Positions 16,457-25,272 of a stretch of 64,000 nucleotides of DNA are shown piece after piece (position 1 is the stretch's first letter; the number at the start of each line of letters is the position of its first letter). Position numbers and translations under genes: made by a program. The notes beneath the pieces were generated by a model that was not told where the DNA came from, did no database searches, and saw only the letters and a program-made list of their open reading frames with translations. This stretch comes from Pyxidicoccus xibeiensis (GTDB lineage: Bacteria > Myxococcota > Myxococcia > Myxococcales > Myxococcaceae): positions 1 through 64,000 of the forward strand of contig NZ_JAJVKV010000016.1 in the NCBI RefSeq assembly GCF_024198175.1. Direction: 5' to 3'.

Positions 16457-16549
16457 ATGCAGATCAAGTCCAAGGTTCGTGGCGGTCCTCGCGGCTGTGG
16501 CGGCGTCATCGTGCTGGGCCCCACCTCGCCTGTGCTGACGACCCTGTAA
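16457..16549 (+). CDS. 30-residue peptide, possible RiPP-like or signalling precursor
   Basis: This short frame has everything a real gene needs. A good promoter lies at 16358-16386, AGGAGAAG at 16446-16453 is six bases from the ATG, and an intrinsic terminator begins 34 bases after the TAA. The peptide has a basic start (M-Q-I-K-S-K-V-R), then G-G-P-R-G-C-G-G, then a hydrophobic Val/Leu/Pro/Thr tail ending T-T-L. It has one cysteine and no negative charge. A Lys/Arg-rich leader followed by Gly-Gly and a hydrophobic core is compatible with a processed peptide, but no modifying enzyme or transporter gene adjoins it. It was found by reading the signals around it. I recognise no family. Confidence 0.6.
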   Translation: MQIKSKVRGGPRGCGGVIVLGPTSPVLTTL

Positions 16550-16582
16550 TCCCATTCGCGCGGGAGCCCGCGCGGTGGAATC

Positions 16583-16628
16583 GAATCGCCGGTGGGCGCT
16601 CACGCTGCCCATCGGCGATTCTGTTTTT
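16583..16628 (+). terminator. Intrinsic terminator of the small peptide gene
   Basis: A 15-base stem (16583-16597 with 16607-16621, one G-T pair) with a 9-base loop is followed by TGTTTTT at 16622-16628. It is the clearest rho-independent terminator in the window. It points along the plus strand, ending the short peptide transcript before the convergent Kelch lipoprotein gene. Confidence 0.85.
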
Positions 16629-16667
16629 CAGTCTGCGCGGTGACCGGGCGCGACTCGAAGTGGCTCC

Positions 16668-19169
16668 CTACCAGGTCTTCGCCGCGGCGAGCGCCGCATC
16701 GAACTCCAGGCCGTTCACCCGCATCACCGCGAGCCAGTTGATGGGGCCCACGACGTCGAAGACGAGCCCCTTGCCCGAGGTGGCTTCGACGATGCTGGCG
16801 CCCGCCGTGTTGCCCCCGCCGACGCCGTAGACGACGCCTGCACCCGCGAATTCCACGCTCGCGAGGCCCGAGCCGAAGGTGTTGTCTCCCACGGACGCCG
16901 CCACGTGGTACCGGCCATCCGGAACCTGGAGCCGGAACCTTCCTCCGGTCGTCGCCACGAAGCTGGCGAGGCGCGGGTCGCGGGTGGCGAGGCGGTCGCC
17001 TCGGGTATAGAGGCCGGCCGCGTCCTGCCAGCCCCAACCTCGGGCCGCATCGAAGGCGGAGTCATCCGCCACCGCCCAGCCCGTCACCATCGGCGGTCCC
17101 GGAGGCTGGAAGTTCAGGGTGATGAGCTCCCGCGTCGCGCTCGGAATGACCTCGAGGGCCGCCTGGGCCTCGACGGCCCCGACCTTCGCGCGAAGCGTCG
17201 TTGCTCCCTCCGAGACGCCCTGGACAGTGCCGTGGGTCACCGTGGCAATCGCCGGGCTGTCGGAGCTCCAGGTGGCCTCGCAGGTGACATCGCGCGTGAA
17301 GACCTCGGTGCCACGGTGGAAGGACCCGACGGCCGTGAAGCCCGCCGGCCTTCCGCGGACCACCTTGAGCGCCGATGACGGCTCGAGCTTCAACGCGTCG
17401 AGTACGACGTCGCCCGCCATCGGCACCACTTCGAGCTCGAGGGCGCCCACCAGACCGCGCCGGGTGAGCGGGTCGGTGTAGCTCGCCTGCAGCCGGGCCC
17501 GGCCTGGACTGAGGGCCCGGAAGGTGCCGGCCGCATCCACGGTCGCGACGTCCGGGTCCAGCGAGCTGAGCGTGACCTCCGATGTGGCGGCGGCCGAGCT
17601 TCCGTCCTGGAACACCGCCGTCACCTGCAGCTTGCCGGTCGAGCTCGTCTCGACCGGGGTCTTCGCCGTCTTCACGTCGATGCGCCGCAACAGGCGAGCG
17701 GGCCTCGAGTCGAGGCGGTAGACGAAGACATTCGTGTCGACGGTGTTGACCACGACGAAGACATTCAGGCCCGGCACGTAGCGGAACCGCCCGTAGGTCC
17801 CGTTCAGGTTCGCCGGTCCGGGCACCACCGTGCTCCGCGCGGCATGCTTCGTCCAGACGCGGGTGTCCAGGTCCAGCGTGTAGATGTCCCCGCCCCCCTT
17901 CCACGCCACGATTCTGTCGGTCACCGGGTCGTAGTCGACGCCGGGATTCCCCCCGTCTTCAATCTCCGTGTCGCCCGTGGTCTCGAGCCGCACGCGCGTC
18001 GGAACGAACTTCCCCAGCGCGTCGATGCTCCAGGTATCGGTGACGCCCTGCCCGACCTCGACGTACAGCTTGCGCCGGGGGTCAACGACCGCGTTCTTGT
18101 AGTAGCCGAGCTGGTCCGCCACGCCGCGGACGGTCCACTTGCCAGTGACGGGGTCCCAGACCGACAGCGCCTCCGCGCCGGAGTGGTACCAGAGGACGCG
18201 GGTGTGAGGGTCATAGGCGCTGTTGGAGCCGGTGCGCGTCGCGAGCTGTGGCATGTCCGGGTAGCTCTGCCAGCGGTTCGTGTCGAGGTTGAGCGCGGTC
18301 GTGGGCCGGCCATCCCAGCCGATGGCGACGAACCGGTCGAACGGCGGAGGCACGTATTCGAGCCCATCGTAGGTGTGGATGGCGCAGTTGACCCCCAGCT
18401 CCGCAGGGGGACACTCGTCTTCGGGGCGGAGGACCCGGTCCGGCTCGGTCAGGTTCCGCCAGGCGCCCGTGCGCAGATCGAAGCTGTAGATTTCGTTGCC
18501 GAAGTAGCCGTTGTGCCCGCCGCCGGAGATGTAGAGCCGGTCGCGCTGGGTGTCGAGGGCACCGCTCGACCAGTCGTTCATGATTCCGCCGATGCCTTCA
18601 CCCCAGCGGAGCCAGGGATACTGGTCGGGGCTCAGGGCCGCGGCCTGGAGCTTCGAGCTCGGGAACTCATACCAGTGCCCGGCCGCCAGCCCGGACAGCG
18701 CATCCGGCTGGGGATTCGGAATCGTCACCGTCACCGGATTCGTTGCAGGGCTCTCTCCCCCTGCGTCGGTCAGCGCGGTGACGGTGTACGTGTACGTCTC
18801 GCCCGGGACGACCGGGCGGTGGGTGAAGGACGGCCCATTCACCAGCCCGACCTGCGCCGCGCCCAGCAGCACGCGGTAGCGCTTGACCGAGACCTCCGTC
18901 GACGGCTCCCACGTCAGCGACACCTCGAAGGAGGAGACGCCTGCCGCCGCGAGCTTCGTCGGCGAGGCAGGGCGCGCGGGCCCCGGTCCGCATGAGACAC
19001 CCGCGTCGAAGCCCACATCCGGGCCTGCGTCAACGCCCGCGTCAGGCCCTGCGTCGGCTCCCACCGGGACTCCGGCGTCCTCCGTCCCGGAGGCCGTGCC
19101 ACTGCAGCCGGCTGAGCCCAGAATCCATACACAGACGACGAGGGTCCGTACGAGCGAGTGAAGAGTCAT
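16668..19169 (-). CDS. Large lipoprotein: FN3, Kelch-like propeller, Big domains and C-terminal carbohydrate-binding-like domain
   Basis: The 833-residue start at 19169 (M-T-L-H-S-L-V-R) puts a lipoprotein signal at the N-terminus (G-S-A-G-C, Cys about 22). An Asp/Ala/Gly/Pro-rich spacer with repeated D-A-G-P/D-A-G-V follows, then one fibronectin III domain (about 70-155). Residues about 170-500 form a Kelch/galactose-oxidase-like propeller (D-T-Q-R-D-R-L-Y-I-S-G-G-G-H-N-G, F-D-L-R-T-G-A-W). Two Big-type bacterial Ig domains (about 500-680) follow. The last 150 residues (N-F-Q-P-P, D-G-R-Y-H-V, W-L-A-V-M-R-V-N-G-L-E-F) look like a malectin or carbohydrate-binding-like sandwich. Surface attachment or glycan binding is inferred; no active-site residues are evident. 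Confidence 0.75.
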   Translation of the reverse strand: MTLHSLVRTLVVCVWILGSAGCSGTASGTEDAGVPVGADAGPDAGVDAGPDVGFDAGVSCGPGPARPASPTKLAAAGVSSFEVSLTWEPSTEVSVKRYRVLLGAAQVGLVNGPSFTHRPVVPGETYTYTVTALTDAGGESPATNPVTVTIPNPQPDALSGLAAGHWYEFPSSKLQAAALSPDQYPWLRWGEGIGGIMNDWSSGALDTQRDRLYISGGGHNGYFGNEIYSFDLRTGAWRNLTEPDRVLRPEDECPPAELGVNCAIHTYDGLEYVPPPFDRFVAIGWDGRPTTALNLDTNRWQSYPDMPQLATRTGSNSAYDPHTRVLWYHSGAEALSVWDPVTGKWTVRGVADQLGYYKNAVVDPRRKLYVEVGQGVTDTWSIDALGKFVPTRVRLETTGDTEIEDGGNPGVDYDPVTDRIVAWKGGGDIYTLDLDTRVWTKHAARSTVVPGPANLNGTYGRFRYVPGLNVFVVVNTVDTNVFVYRLDSRPARLLRRIDVKTAKTPVETSSTGKLQVTAVFQDGSSAAATSEVTLSSLDPDVATVDAAGTFRALSPGRARLQASYTDPLTRRGLVGALELEVVPMAGDVVLDALKLEPSSALKVVRGRPAGFTAVGSFHRGTEVFTRDVTCEATWSSDSPAIATVTHGTVQGVSEGATTLRAKVGAVEAQAALEVIPSATRELITLNFQPPGPPMVTGWAVADDSAFDAARGWGWQDAAGLYTRGDRLATRDPRLASFVATTGGRFRLQVPDGRYHVAASVGDNTFGSGLASVEFAGAGVVYGVGGGNTAGASIVEATSGKGLVFDVVGPINWLAVMRVNGLEFDAALAAAKTW

Positions 19170-19256
19170 GTACGTGCAATCCTGTTGTGCGGGAGGGGGG
19201 AATCGACCCGACGCCAGAGGGGGGGATGTGAGGCTGGAGGGTGAGCCGTGGAGCCA

Positions 19257-19290
19257 GCCCGCCGCTCCGGGCAATGCCAGAGCGGCGGGC
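19257..19290 (-). terminator. GC-rich hairpin after the C25-like gene
   Basis: GCCCGCCGCTC (19257-19267) pairs perfectly with GAGCGGCGGGC (19280-19290) around a 12-base loop, just beyond the stop of the minus-strand gene ending at 19310. There is no T-tract, so it may only assist termination or stabilise the 3' end. Confidence 0.5.
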
Positions 19291-19309
19291 CTCCGGTGCT
19301 CCCCGTTCG

Positions 19310-21679
19310 TCAGTGGGCCAGGGTGGACACGCCCGACGTGAGGGTGATGCGCACCGTCGCCGGGCTGGAGTCCAGCGCGCCGTCGTTCACCTTGAAGGTG
19401 AAGCTGTCCACGCCAGCGGCCTGCGGGTCGGGCACGTACGTGAGGGCCGGCGGGGTGCCGCTGAGCGTGCCCTGGGTGGGCGGAGTCACCACGGTGTAGC
19501 GGAGGCTCGCGCCTTCCACGTCGCTGCCCGTGAGGGTGAGCGTGGCCGGCGTGTTCGCGGGAAGGGTCACGCTTTGTGGAATGGCCACGGGCGCGTCATT
19601 CACGGGGTTGACGGTGAAGAGGAACGAGCCCTTCACGGCCCCCGCTCCATCCGAGACCGCCACCCTGACGGTCGCCGTGCCAGACAGGTTCGCACCGGGC
19701 ACGACCCGCAGGGTGCGGCTCGTGCCGTTGCCGAGGAGCGTGATGTTTCCAGGAGGAATGAGCGCGGTGTTGGCGGACGTCGCCGTCACCCGGAGCACGT
19801 CGACGGGGGTGTCCTCATCCTGGACGGTGAAGCTCACCAGCCCGGTGGCCACATCCTCGTTGGTGACCTGGTCCGGGAGGATGCTGAGGATGGGCGCTTT
19901 CGTGAAGGAGGGACTCGGCCACGCCACGAACGCGGCCTGGCTGAGGTTCTCGTAGGTCCCGCTGTTCGAGGTGACCTTCCGGAGGGCGCGGACGGCGTAG
20001 TGCGCCGAAGCCGGGGCGAAGCCATCGCTGTACGAGGTGGCCGTCAGCGGCGCGCCGGTGAGCCGGGTCCAGGGTCCATCCGGGTTCGTCGCCCGGTACA
20101 CGTGGTAGCCGAGGAAGCCCGCCGCGGTGGCATCCGCCGAGGCCGCCCAGCTCAGGTTCGCGCTCGTCGAGCCGGACACGGACAGCTTCGGGGGTGGGGC
20201 CACGACATGGAGGCGGAGCGTGGGGTCTCCCATCAGCCCGATGTGGACCAGGTTGGTGGAGCTGTTCCTCCAGATGGAATAGTCGCTCCGGTTGTTGGCC
20301 GTCAGCCGCGCGCCATGCCCGATGGTCTCCCCCATGCCCATCGTGTGTACGAACCAGTGGGGCCGGCCGGACCAGCCCGAGGTGAGCCCGTAGCCCGTGG
20401 CCGCCAGCGGCGCACGCAGGAAGCTGTTCGCATAGCCCCAGTCTCCGAAGTAGCTGCCGAACAGGAACGTGAACACCGCGCGCGACTCGCCGTTCCGGAA
20501 GTCGGTCGTCGTCCCGATGCCGGCCGCGCTCTGCGAGCTGCCTGCGCCACACCCGTAGGCCAGCAGGTAGGCGTTCGTCCGGAGCGTGCTCATCCAGTCC
20601 GCACTGGCCACCGCGGGCCGGCCCACCAGCGCGGAGAAGTTGCGCCAGCCGCTCGCCGCGAAGGCCTCGCCGCCGTAGTAGCCGAAGTGGTCATCCACGA
20701 GCCCGCGGGCCGGGACACTCCACTGCCCGTGACGCCAGGCGTGGTCCTTGGCCAGGTACCGCCGCAAGAGCCTCGCTTCGATATCGGTCGCGCTCTCGCC
20801 GCCCGCGCCGAACACGGGCATGTTCTGGAAGTCCACCCGGCCCACCTGGAGTTCGAGCGGGGACGGAGGCATGAACTGGTCGAACTTCCCGTCCCCGGGC
20901 GTGTTCCGGTTGCGGGGGTCCGTGGCGCTCGTCATGTTGACGGTGGTGTCCGTCCAGGTTCCGTCGACGTCGGCGTAGTACGCATCCGAGGGCCACGCGC
21001 CACTGTGGTCCCCGTGTCCGTCAGGGGCCGTCTGGCCGGAGTAGGGCTGGGCCACGCTGCCCAGGATGACGACGGCCTGGACCGCCGGGTCCGCGGCGCG
21101 GGCCGCCTGGATGCGCGCGCGGACGGCGGGGGGAAGCTCGGTCCGGGGCACGTTGTGCCGGAGGACCTTCCAGCCATCGCCCCGGAGGTCCCAGAGGAAC
21201 TGGTCGATGTCGGCCGAGGCCAGCGGGAGGAGCGTCGAATCCACCAGCACGATGACCGAGCCACGGGAATGGACGGCGGGAACGCTGATGCCCGCGGCCA
21301 CGAACCCGGCGAACACCACGTAGTCGCTCCGCACCCGCCGCACCTGGTACTCGTAGACGACACCGGTCACGACGGAGGTGTCGGAGTACGACGTCGCGTT
21401 GGGGGCCAGCGTCACGGCGGGCTCCCACGTCGCGCTTCCCAGCCGCCTGCGAGAGAGCGTCTGCGAGGTGACCCCGGTGGCCGAGGCGGTCCAGCTCAGG
21501 GTCAGGCTGGCCGGTGAGTCCACCGCCACCGCGGAGAGCTCGATGGCCGTGTCGCGCGCACTCGGAGTCTGTCCAAAGGCAGGAAGCGCCAGGCAGAGGA
21601 GCAGCGCCAGCCAGGGTCCGCTGGAAGCGAGCCCACGCCGGGACGAGATGTAGAGCGTATCCAGAGAACCACCCTCCAA
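19310..21679 (-). CDS. Secreted gingipain-like (peptidase C25) protein with FN3 and cadherin-like domains
   Basis: The frame runs open further upstream, but a start near 21679 (TTG, uncertain) gives a normal signal peptide (hydrophobic core, then A-F-G-Q-T). An N-terminal FN3 domain (about residues 40-125) precedes a region resembling peptidase C25: V-V-I-L-G-S-V-A-Q-P-Y-S-G, D-G-H-G-D-H-S-G-A-W-P-S-D-A-Y-Y-A-D-V-D-G, then L-L-A-Y-G-C-G-A-G-S-S. In gingipains the catalytic His and Cys lie in comparable segments. Here D-G-H-G-D-H and Y-G-C-G are the candidates. A second FN3 domain and two cadherin-like repeats (D-x-D-T-P, F-x-Y-x-P, F-x-V-N-D-G) end the protein. Likely an exported cysteine protease used in predation or nutrient release; activity unproven. 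Confidence 0.65.
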   Translation of the reverse strand: MEGGSLDTLYISSRRGLASSGPWLALLLCLALPAFGQTPSARDTAIELSAVAVDSPASLTLSWTASATGVTSQTLSRRRLGSATWEPAVTLAPNATSYSDTSVVTGVVYEYQVRRVRSDYVVFAGFVAAGISVPAVHSRGSVIVLVDSTLLPLASADIDQFLWDLRGDGWKVLRHNVPRTELPPAVRARIQAARAADPAVQAVVILGSVAQPYSGQTAPDGHGDHSGAWPSDAYYADVDGTWTDTTVNMTSATDPRNRNTPGDGKFDQFMPPSPLELQVGRVDFQNMPVFGAGGESATDIEARLLRRYLAKDHAWRHGQWSVPARGLVDDHFGYYGGEAFAASGWRNFSALVGRPAVASADWMSTLRTNAYLLAYGCGAGSSQSAAGIGTTTDFRNGESRAVFTFLFGSYFGDWGYANSFLRAPLAATGYGLTSGWSGRPHWFVHTMGMGETIGHGARLTANNRSDYSIWRNSSTNLVHIGLMGDPTLRLHVVAPPPKLSVSGSTSANLSWAASADATAAGFLGYHVYRATNPDGPWTRLTGAPLTATSYSDGFAPASAHYAVRALRKVTSNSGTYENLSQAAFVAWPSPSFTKAPILSILPDQVTNEDVATGLVSFTVQDEDTPVDVLRVTATSANTALIPPGNITLLGNGTSRTLRVVPGANLSGTATVRVAVSDGAGAVKGSFLFTVNPVNDAPVAIPQSVTLPANTPATLTLTGSDVEGASLRYTVVTPPTQGTLSGTPPALTYVPDPQAAGVDSFTFKVNDGALDSSPATVRITLTSGVSTLAH

Positions 21680-21881
21680 GTGAGTGAAGCGCGCGGCCTG
21701 CTGCCGCGGGCTGACCACCGGAGCCGTGTGCAAGTTACGTACTACTGAATCCCACGTCACATTGCGGGCGGGGTCCGTCTGAAGCGGGCCGTGCCGTCGC
21801 GGTGGATGAGCAGTGCCTGTGGGGCACGTGGGCCACAGGGTGTGGGGTCGTCCCCCCGTGGTGGGCACGGAAGCCTTCTTG

Positions 21882-22745
21882 CTAGGAGGGCCCGGTTTTC
21901 AGCGACCCTTGCCACATGAAGTCGCAACGACTCGAGAGCGAGTCTGCGATGGATTCTGCGTCCTTGCCCCAGAGCTCTGGCGCACGGCGAGTCGAGATCT
22001 TGAGCCTGTCGGCCGCGACGACGATGGCTGCAAACATATGGCGGAATGTCTCCGGGGCGTCTGGGTTGCCTGGGGCGGCAAGCATGTTCACGATGGCCGG
22101 ATGGACCCTGCACGTGGCCCAGACTTCGTGAGCCATCTTGACGTGGAGTGCCCAGCTTCGCTTTGAACGCAGGAGCTTTTCTTTGACGAGGAAGGCAGTG
22201 CCCTCGGGGAGCGCAATCAGTTCCTGCGTCGTGGGCAGGCGACTCGACGGCTCCCATCCAACCGAGGGTTTGAGTGAACACGGCCGGTACTCGTGAGTCT
22301 CCAGGTCCTCGCACATGAGCTCGACCCAGCCGTTCAACGTCAGTGATGAGTGCTGGCTGAATTCGAGGATGGAGCAACCCTGGAGCAATGGGCCATCAGG
22401 CTCCGTGAGTGAGATGGCGAGGTACTGAGGCATCCCTTCTGCACCCGGCTCGATTTCGATGAGCGGCATGTAGCCTTGTTGGCTCCACTCCCCGCCCCTC
22501 ACGAAGTGACAGAGTGTGTCTTTCTTCAAGACCTCATGGTCTCGCTTCGGAGATATCCGCCCGATAAGGGTTCCCCACGATAGGAACGCACGCAGGTTGG
22601 CGGGAATGGGACATCCGAGCTCCTGGGAGAGCTGGTTGATGTCTCGAGCACTCCACTGCGGGCCCACGGAGCCGCCGTACTCCTCCGGGTCGATCAATGA
22701 CTTCAACCGTGCGAGCGCTGTCTGGAGCTTCTTGACGGAATCCAT
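21882..22745 (-). CDS. SMI1/KNR4 (SUKH)-like protein
   Basis: The protein has 287 residues and no signal peptide. Residues about 25-135 carry the SUKH pattern: W-S-A-R-D-I-N-Q-L-S-Q-E-L-G-C-P-I-P-A-N-L, then F-L-S-W-G, and a central strand P-L-I-E-I-E-P-G. SUKH proteins are mostly immunity proteins against contact-dependent or polymorphic toxins, or scaffolds. The C-terminal 120 residues are helical and unrecognised. No toxin gene lies next to it. Its base composition is visibly less GC-rich than its neighbours, which suggests acquisition by transfer. Confidence 0.5.
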   Translation of the reverse strand: MDSVKKLQTALARLKSLIDPEEYGGSVGPQWSARDINQLSQELGCPIPANLRAFLSWGTLIGRISPKRDHEVLKKDTLCHFVRGGEWSQQGYMPLIEIEPGAEGMPQYLAISLTEPDGPLLQGCSILEFSQHSSLTLNGWVELMCEDLETHEYRPCSLKPSVGWEPSSRLPTTQELIALPEGTAFLVKEKLLRSKRSWALHVKMAHEVWATCRVHPAIVNMLAAPGNPDAPETFRHMFAAIVVAADRLKISTRRAPELWGKDAESIADSLSSRCDFMWQGSLKTGPS

Positions 22746-22944
22746 CGCACACTCCCCCTTCGTGCGGGCGAGGCATTATGGCGGCATTCCGAGGGGTCAG
22801 GCAAACGAGGGCATCGGAGCGTCTCGCCGTACAGCTCCAATGCCTGATGGAGCGGATACTCTCTCCGCCGGCTCCTTCGCAGCGCGGTTTCTCGAATAGA
22901 GTCGGCGTGCGCTGGCACCGGGCGGCGCAGGGAGGGCACGAACG

Positions 22945-25200
22945 ATGCGGCACCATGGCATGGGTTTGAGGCTGGGAGTGTGTCTGGCCCTGCTCGCTGT
23001 CTCCGGGGCAGCGGCACAACAGGCGAAGCCGGAGGAGCAGGAGCGCACCCGGCTCCAGCGACTGACGGCGCTGGGGGAGCTCTGGGGGCAGGTGCGCTAC
23101 CGCCACCCGTGGATGCTGTCACGGCGCATCGACTGGGACGCGGCGTTCCTGAGCGCGGTGCCGAAGGTGGAGGCCGCCAGGAGCCCCGACGAGTACGCGG
23201 CGGCCGTGCAGTCGATGCTCGACGCGCTCGAGGACCCCGCCACGAAGGTGAAGAGCGCGCGGCCGCCCGCCACGCTGGCTCCGCCGACGCTCCGGCCGGT
23301 GCTGGGCCTGGAGAAGGACGTGGTGGTGCTGGACCTGCGCAACCTCACGTCCCCCGAGAGCTCCCGGGAGTTCTATAGCCTGGGCCCCAAGCTCCGCGAG
23401 CCCTTCGCCAAGGCGCGAGCCGCGGTCGTGGACGTGCGGCTGCGTGGCTTCAACCCGCAGGAGGTGTGGACCGTCTCCAGCGCGGCGGATTGGCTCCTGC
23501 CCCTGTTCTTCGACGGAGAGCTGGCCGTTCCGGGGCTGAGGTCCACGATTCATGGGGGCTACAAGCCGCAGACCGGCATGGATGCCCCCTACACCACGGC
23601 CTTCACGCAGGAGGCGAGCACCCTCGTGCGAGGTTCTCCCGGGAAGAAGCCCTCGCGGGTCGTCTTCCTGCTGGACGAGCACAGCCTGGTCTCTCCGAGG
23701 ATGCTGGCGCTGCGCGCCGCCGGCCGCGCGCTGTTCGTGGGCGAGGGGCCCGTGACGGACGCGCTCGCCGTGGACACCCAGGACGTGCCGCTGGGCGAGA
23801 AGCTCACCGCCACCGTCCGGACGAGCGAGACGGTGCTGCCCGTGGGCCTCGATGAGCAGCTCCCTGCGCGAGCCGACCTGAAGGCCCCCGACGCGGCCTT
23901 CGCCCGGGCGCTGGAGCTGGCCAGGCAGAAGTCCAGGCCCAAGGGCTCCACTGCCTCCGCCCCGCCCGAAATCCTGTGGCGTCCGGACAACGCATACAAG
24001 GAGTCCCCGTACCCCTCGCGTGAGCTGCGCCTGCTGGCGGCCGTGCGGCTGTGGAACGTCGTGGAGCGCTTCTTCCCCTTCACCCACCTGATGGAGGTGA
24101 ACTGGAGCCAGCAGCTCCCCCTGTTGCTGAAGCGCTTCGAAGCCGCCAGGGACGAGAAGGAGTATGCGCTCGAGGTCGCGAAGGCCGCCAGGGAGCTGCG
24201 CGACGGTCATGTCGGCCTCAGCGGTCCCTCCACGTACGACGAGTTCTGGACTGGAGCCTGGGTTCCCTTCGAGGCGCAAGACATCGAGGGGAAGGTGGTC
24301 GTCACCGAGCTCTTCGACGCGCAGCTCGCGCAGGGGTTCTCCGTGGGGGATGTCATCGAGAAGGTGGACGGCCAGCCCATCGAGGAGCGGCTCCGGCGCC
24401 TCGAGTCCATCCACCAGGGCTCCACCGCGGCGTCGACGCGCTTCTTCCACATCTACCTGGCGCTCGTGGGTCCCCCGGGCACCGAGGCGACCCTCACGGT
24501 GCGCAACGAGAAGGGCGCGCGCGACGTGAAGCTGACGCGGTTCCCCGCGGCGTCCCGGAAGGAAGGCCCTCGCGAGCCCTTCAAGCTGCTGGAGGACAAC
24601 ATCAGCTACGTGAACCTCGCGCAGCTCGAGCCCGGTGAGGTGGCGGAGGTCATGAAGAAGGCCCAGGGGACCCGGGCCATCGTGTTCGACCTGCGGGGCT
24701 ACCCGCGGGGAGCGGCAGACGTGCTGGCGCCGTACCTCAACGTGAAGGGCGCGAAGACCTGGACCCGCGCCGAGGTCCCCATCGTCGCGGGCTCGATGCT
24801 GGTGAATGGCCGCATGACGGTGAAGCAGGACCTGCCCACCGCGGAGGTGCCGGTGTACCGCGGCCGCACCGTGACGCTCATCGATGAGCGTGCCATGAGC
24901 CATGCCGAGCACACGGGGTTGATGCTGGAGGCCACCTGCGGGACGACCTTCGTTGGCAGTCCCACCGCCGGGGCGAATGGCAACATGACGTACACCACGC
25001 TGCCCGGCGGCATCTGGATGACCTTCACGGGGATGGAAATCCGTCACGCGGATGGGGGCCAGCTCCAGCGCAAGGGGCTCACGCCCCATGTGGCCGTGCA
25101 GCCGACGCTCGCGGGCCTGCGCGCGGGCAGGGACGAGGTGCTGGAGCGCGCGCTGCGGCTCCTCGCGGAGCCGGTGAAGCCCGCCTCTTATCAGCGGTAG
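22945..25200 (+). CDS. Secreted S41-family serine protease with a tandem, inactive first copy
   Basis: The protein has 751 residues. A signal peptide ends G-A-A-A-Q-Q (about residue 26); GAGGG lies 8 bases before the ATG. The second half is a C-terminal-processing-peptidase-like unit: helical domain (about 370-430, R-L-W-N-V-V-E-R-F-F-P), PDZ-like region (about 440-520), then the catalytic core with nucleophile Ser652 in I-D-E-R-A-M-S-H-A-E-H and F-V-G-S-P-T-A-G-A-N-G. The first half repeats the layout (L-G-E-L-W-G-Q-V-R-Y-R-H-P at about 45; L-L-D-E-H-S-L-V-S-P at 242-251). However, Val249 stands where Ser652 is, so that copy is inactive. Envelope proteolysis is likely; the substrate is unknown. 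It is divergent from the SUKH gene. Confidence 0.8.
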   Translation: MRHHGMGLRLGVCLALLAVSGAAAQQAKPEEQERTRLQRLTALGELWGQVRYRHPWMLSRRIDWDAAFLSAVPKVEAARSPDEYAAAVQSMLDALEDPATKVKSARPPATLAPPTLRPVLGLEKDVVVLDLRNLTSPESSREFYSLGPKLREPFAKARAAVVDVRLRGFNPQEVWTVSSAADWLLPLFFDGELAVPGLRSTIHGGYKPQTGMDAPYTTAFTQEASTLVRGSPGKKPSRVVFLLDEHSLVSPRMLALRAAGRALFVGEGPVTDALAVDTQDVPLGEKLTATVRTSETVLPVGLDEQLPARADLKAPDAAFARALELARQKSRPKGSTASAPPEILWRPDNAYKESPYPSRELRLLAAVRLWNVVERFFPFTHLMEVNWSQQLPLLLKRFEAARDEKEYALEVAKAARELRDGHVGLSGPSTYDEFWTGAWVPFEAQDIEGKVVVTELFDAQLAQGFSVGDVIEKVDGQPIEERLRRLESIHQGSTAASTRFFHIYLALVGPPGTEATLTVRNEKGARDVKLTRFPAASRKEGPREPFKLLEDNISYVNLAQLEPGEVAEVMKKAQGTRAIVFDLRGYPRGAADVLAPYLNVKGAKTWTRAEVPIVAGSMLVNGRMTVKQDLPTAEVPVYRGRTVTLIDERAMSHAEHTGLMLEATCGTTFVGSPTAGANGNMTYTTLPGGIWMTFTGMEIRHADGGQLQRKGLTPHVAVQPTLAGLRAGRDEVLERALRLLAEPVKPASYQR

Positions 25201-25272
25201 AGAGGATGGGATTTCCGTGGCCCAGGTTTCTCTCTGGAGGGGAGGCCCGGCGGCTGTAGCGTGTCGGGCGCC

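Noticed and set aside
19241..21517. 758-codon open frame on the plus strand
   Set aside because: Antisense to the C25-like protein; Arg/Gly/Val/His-rich composition without any motif.
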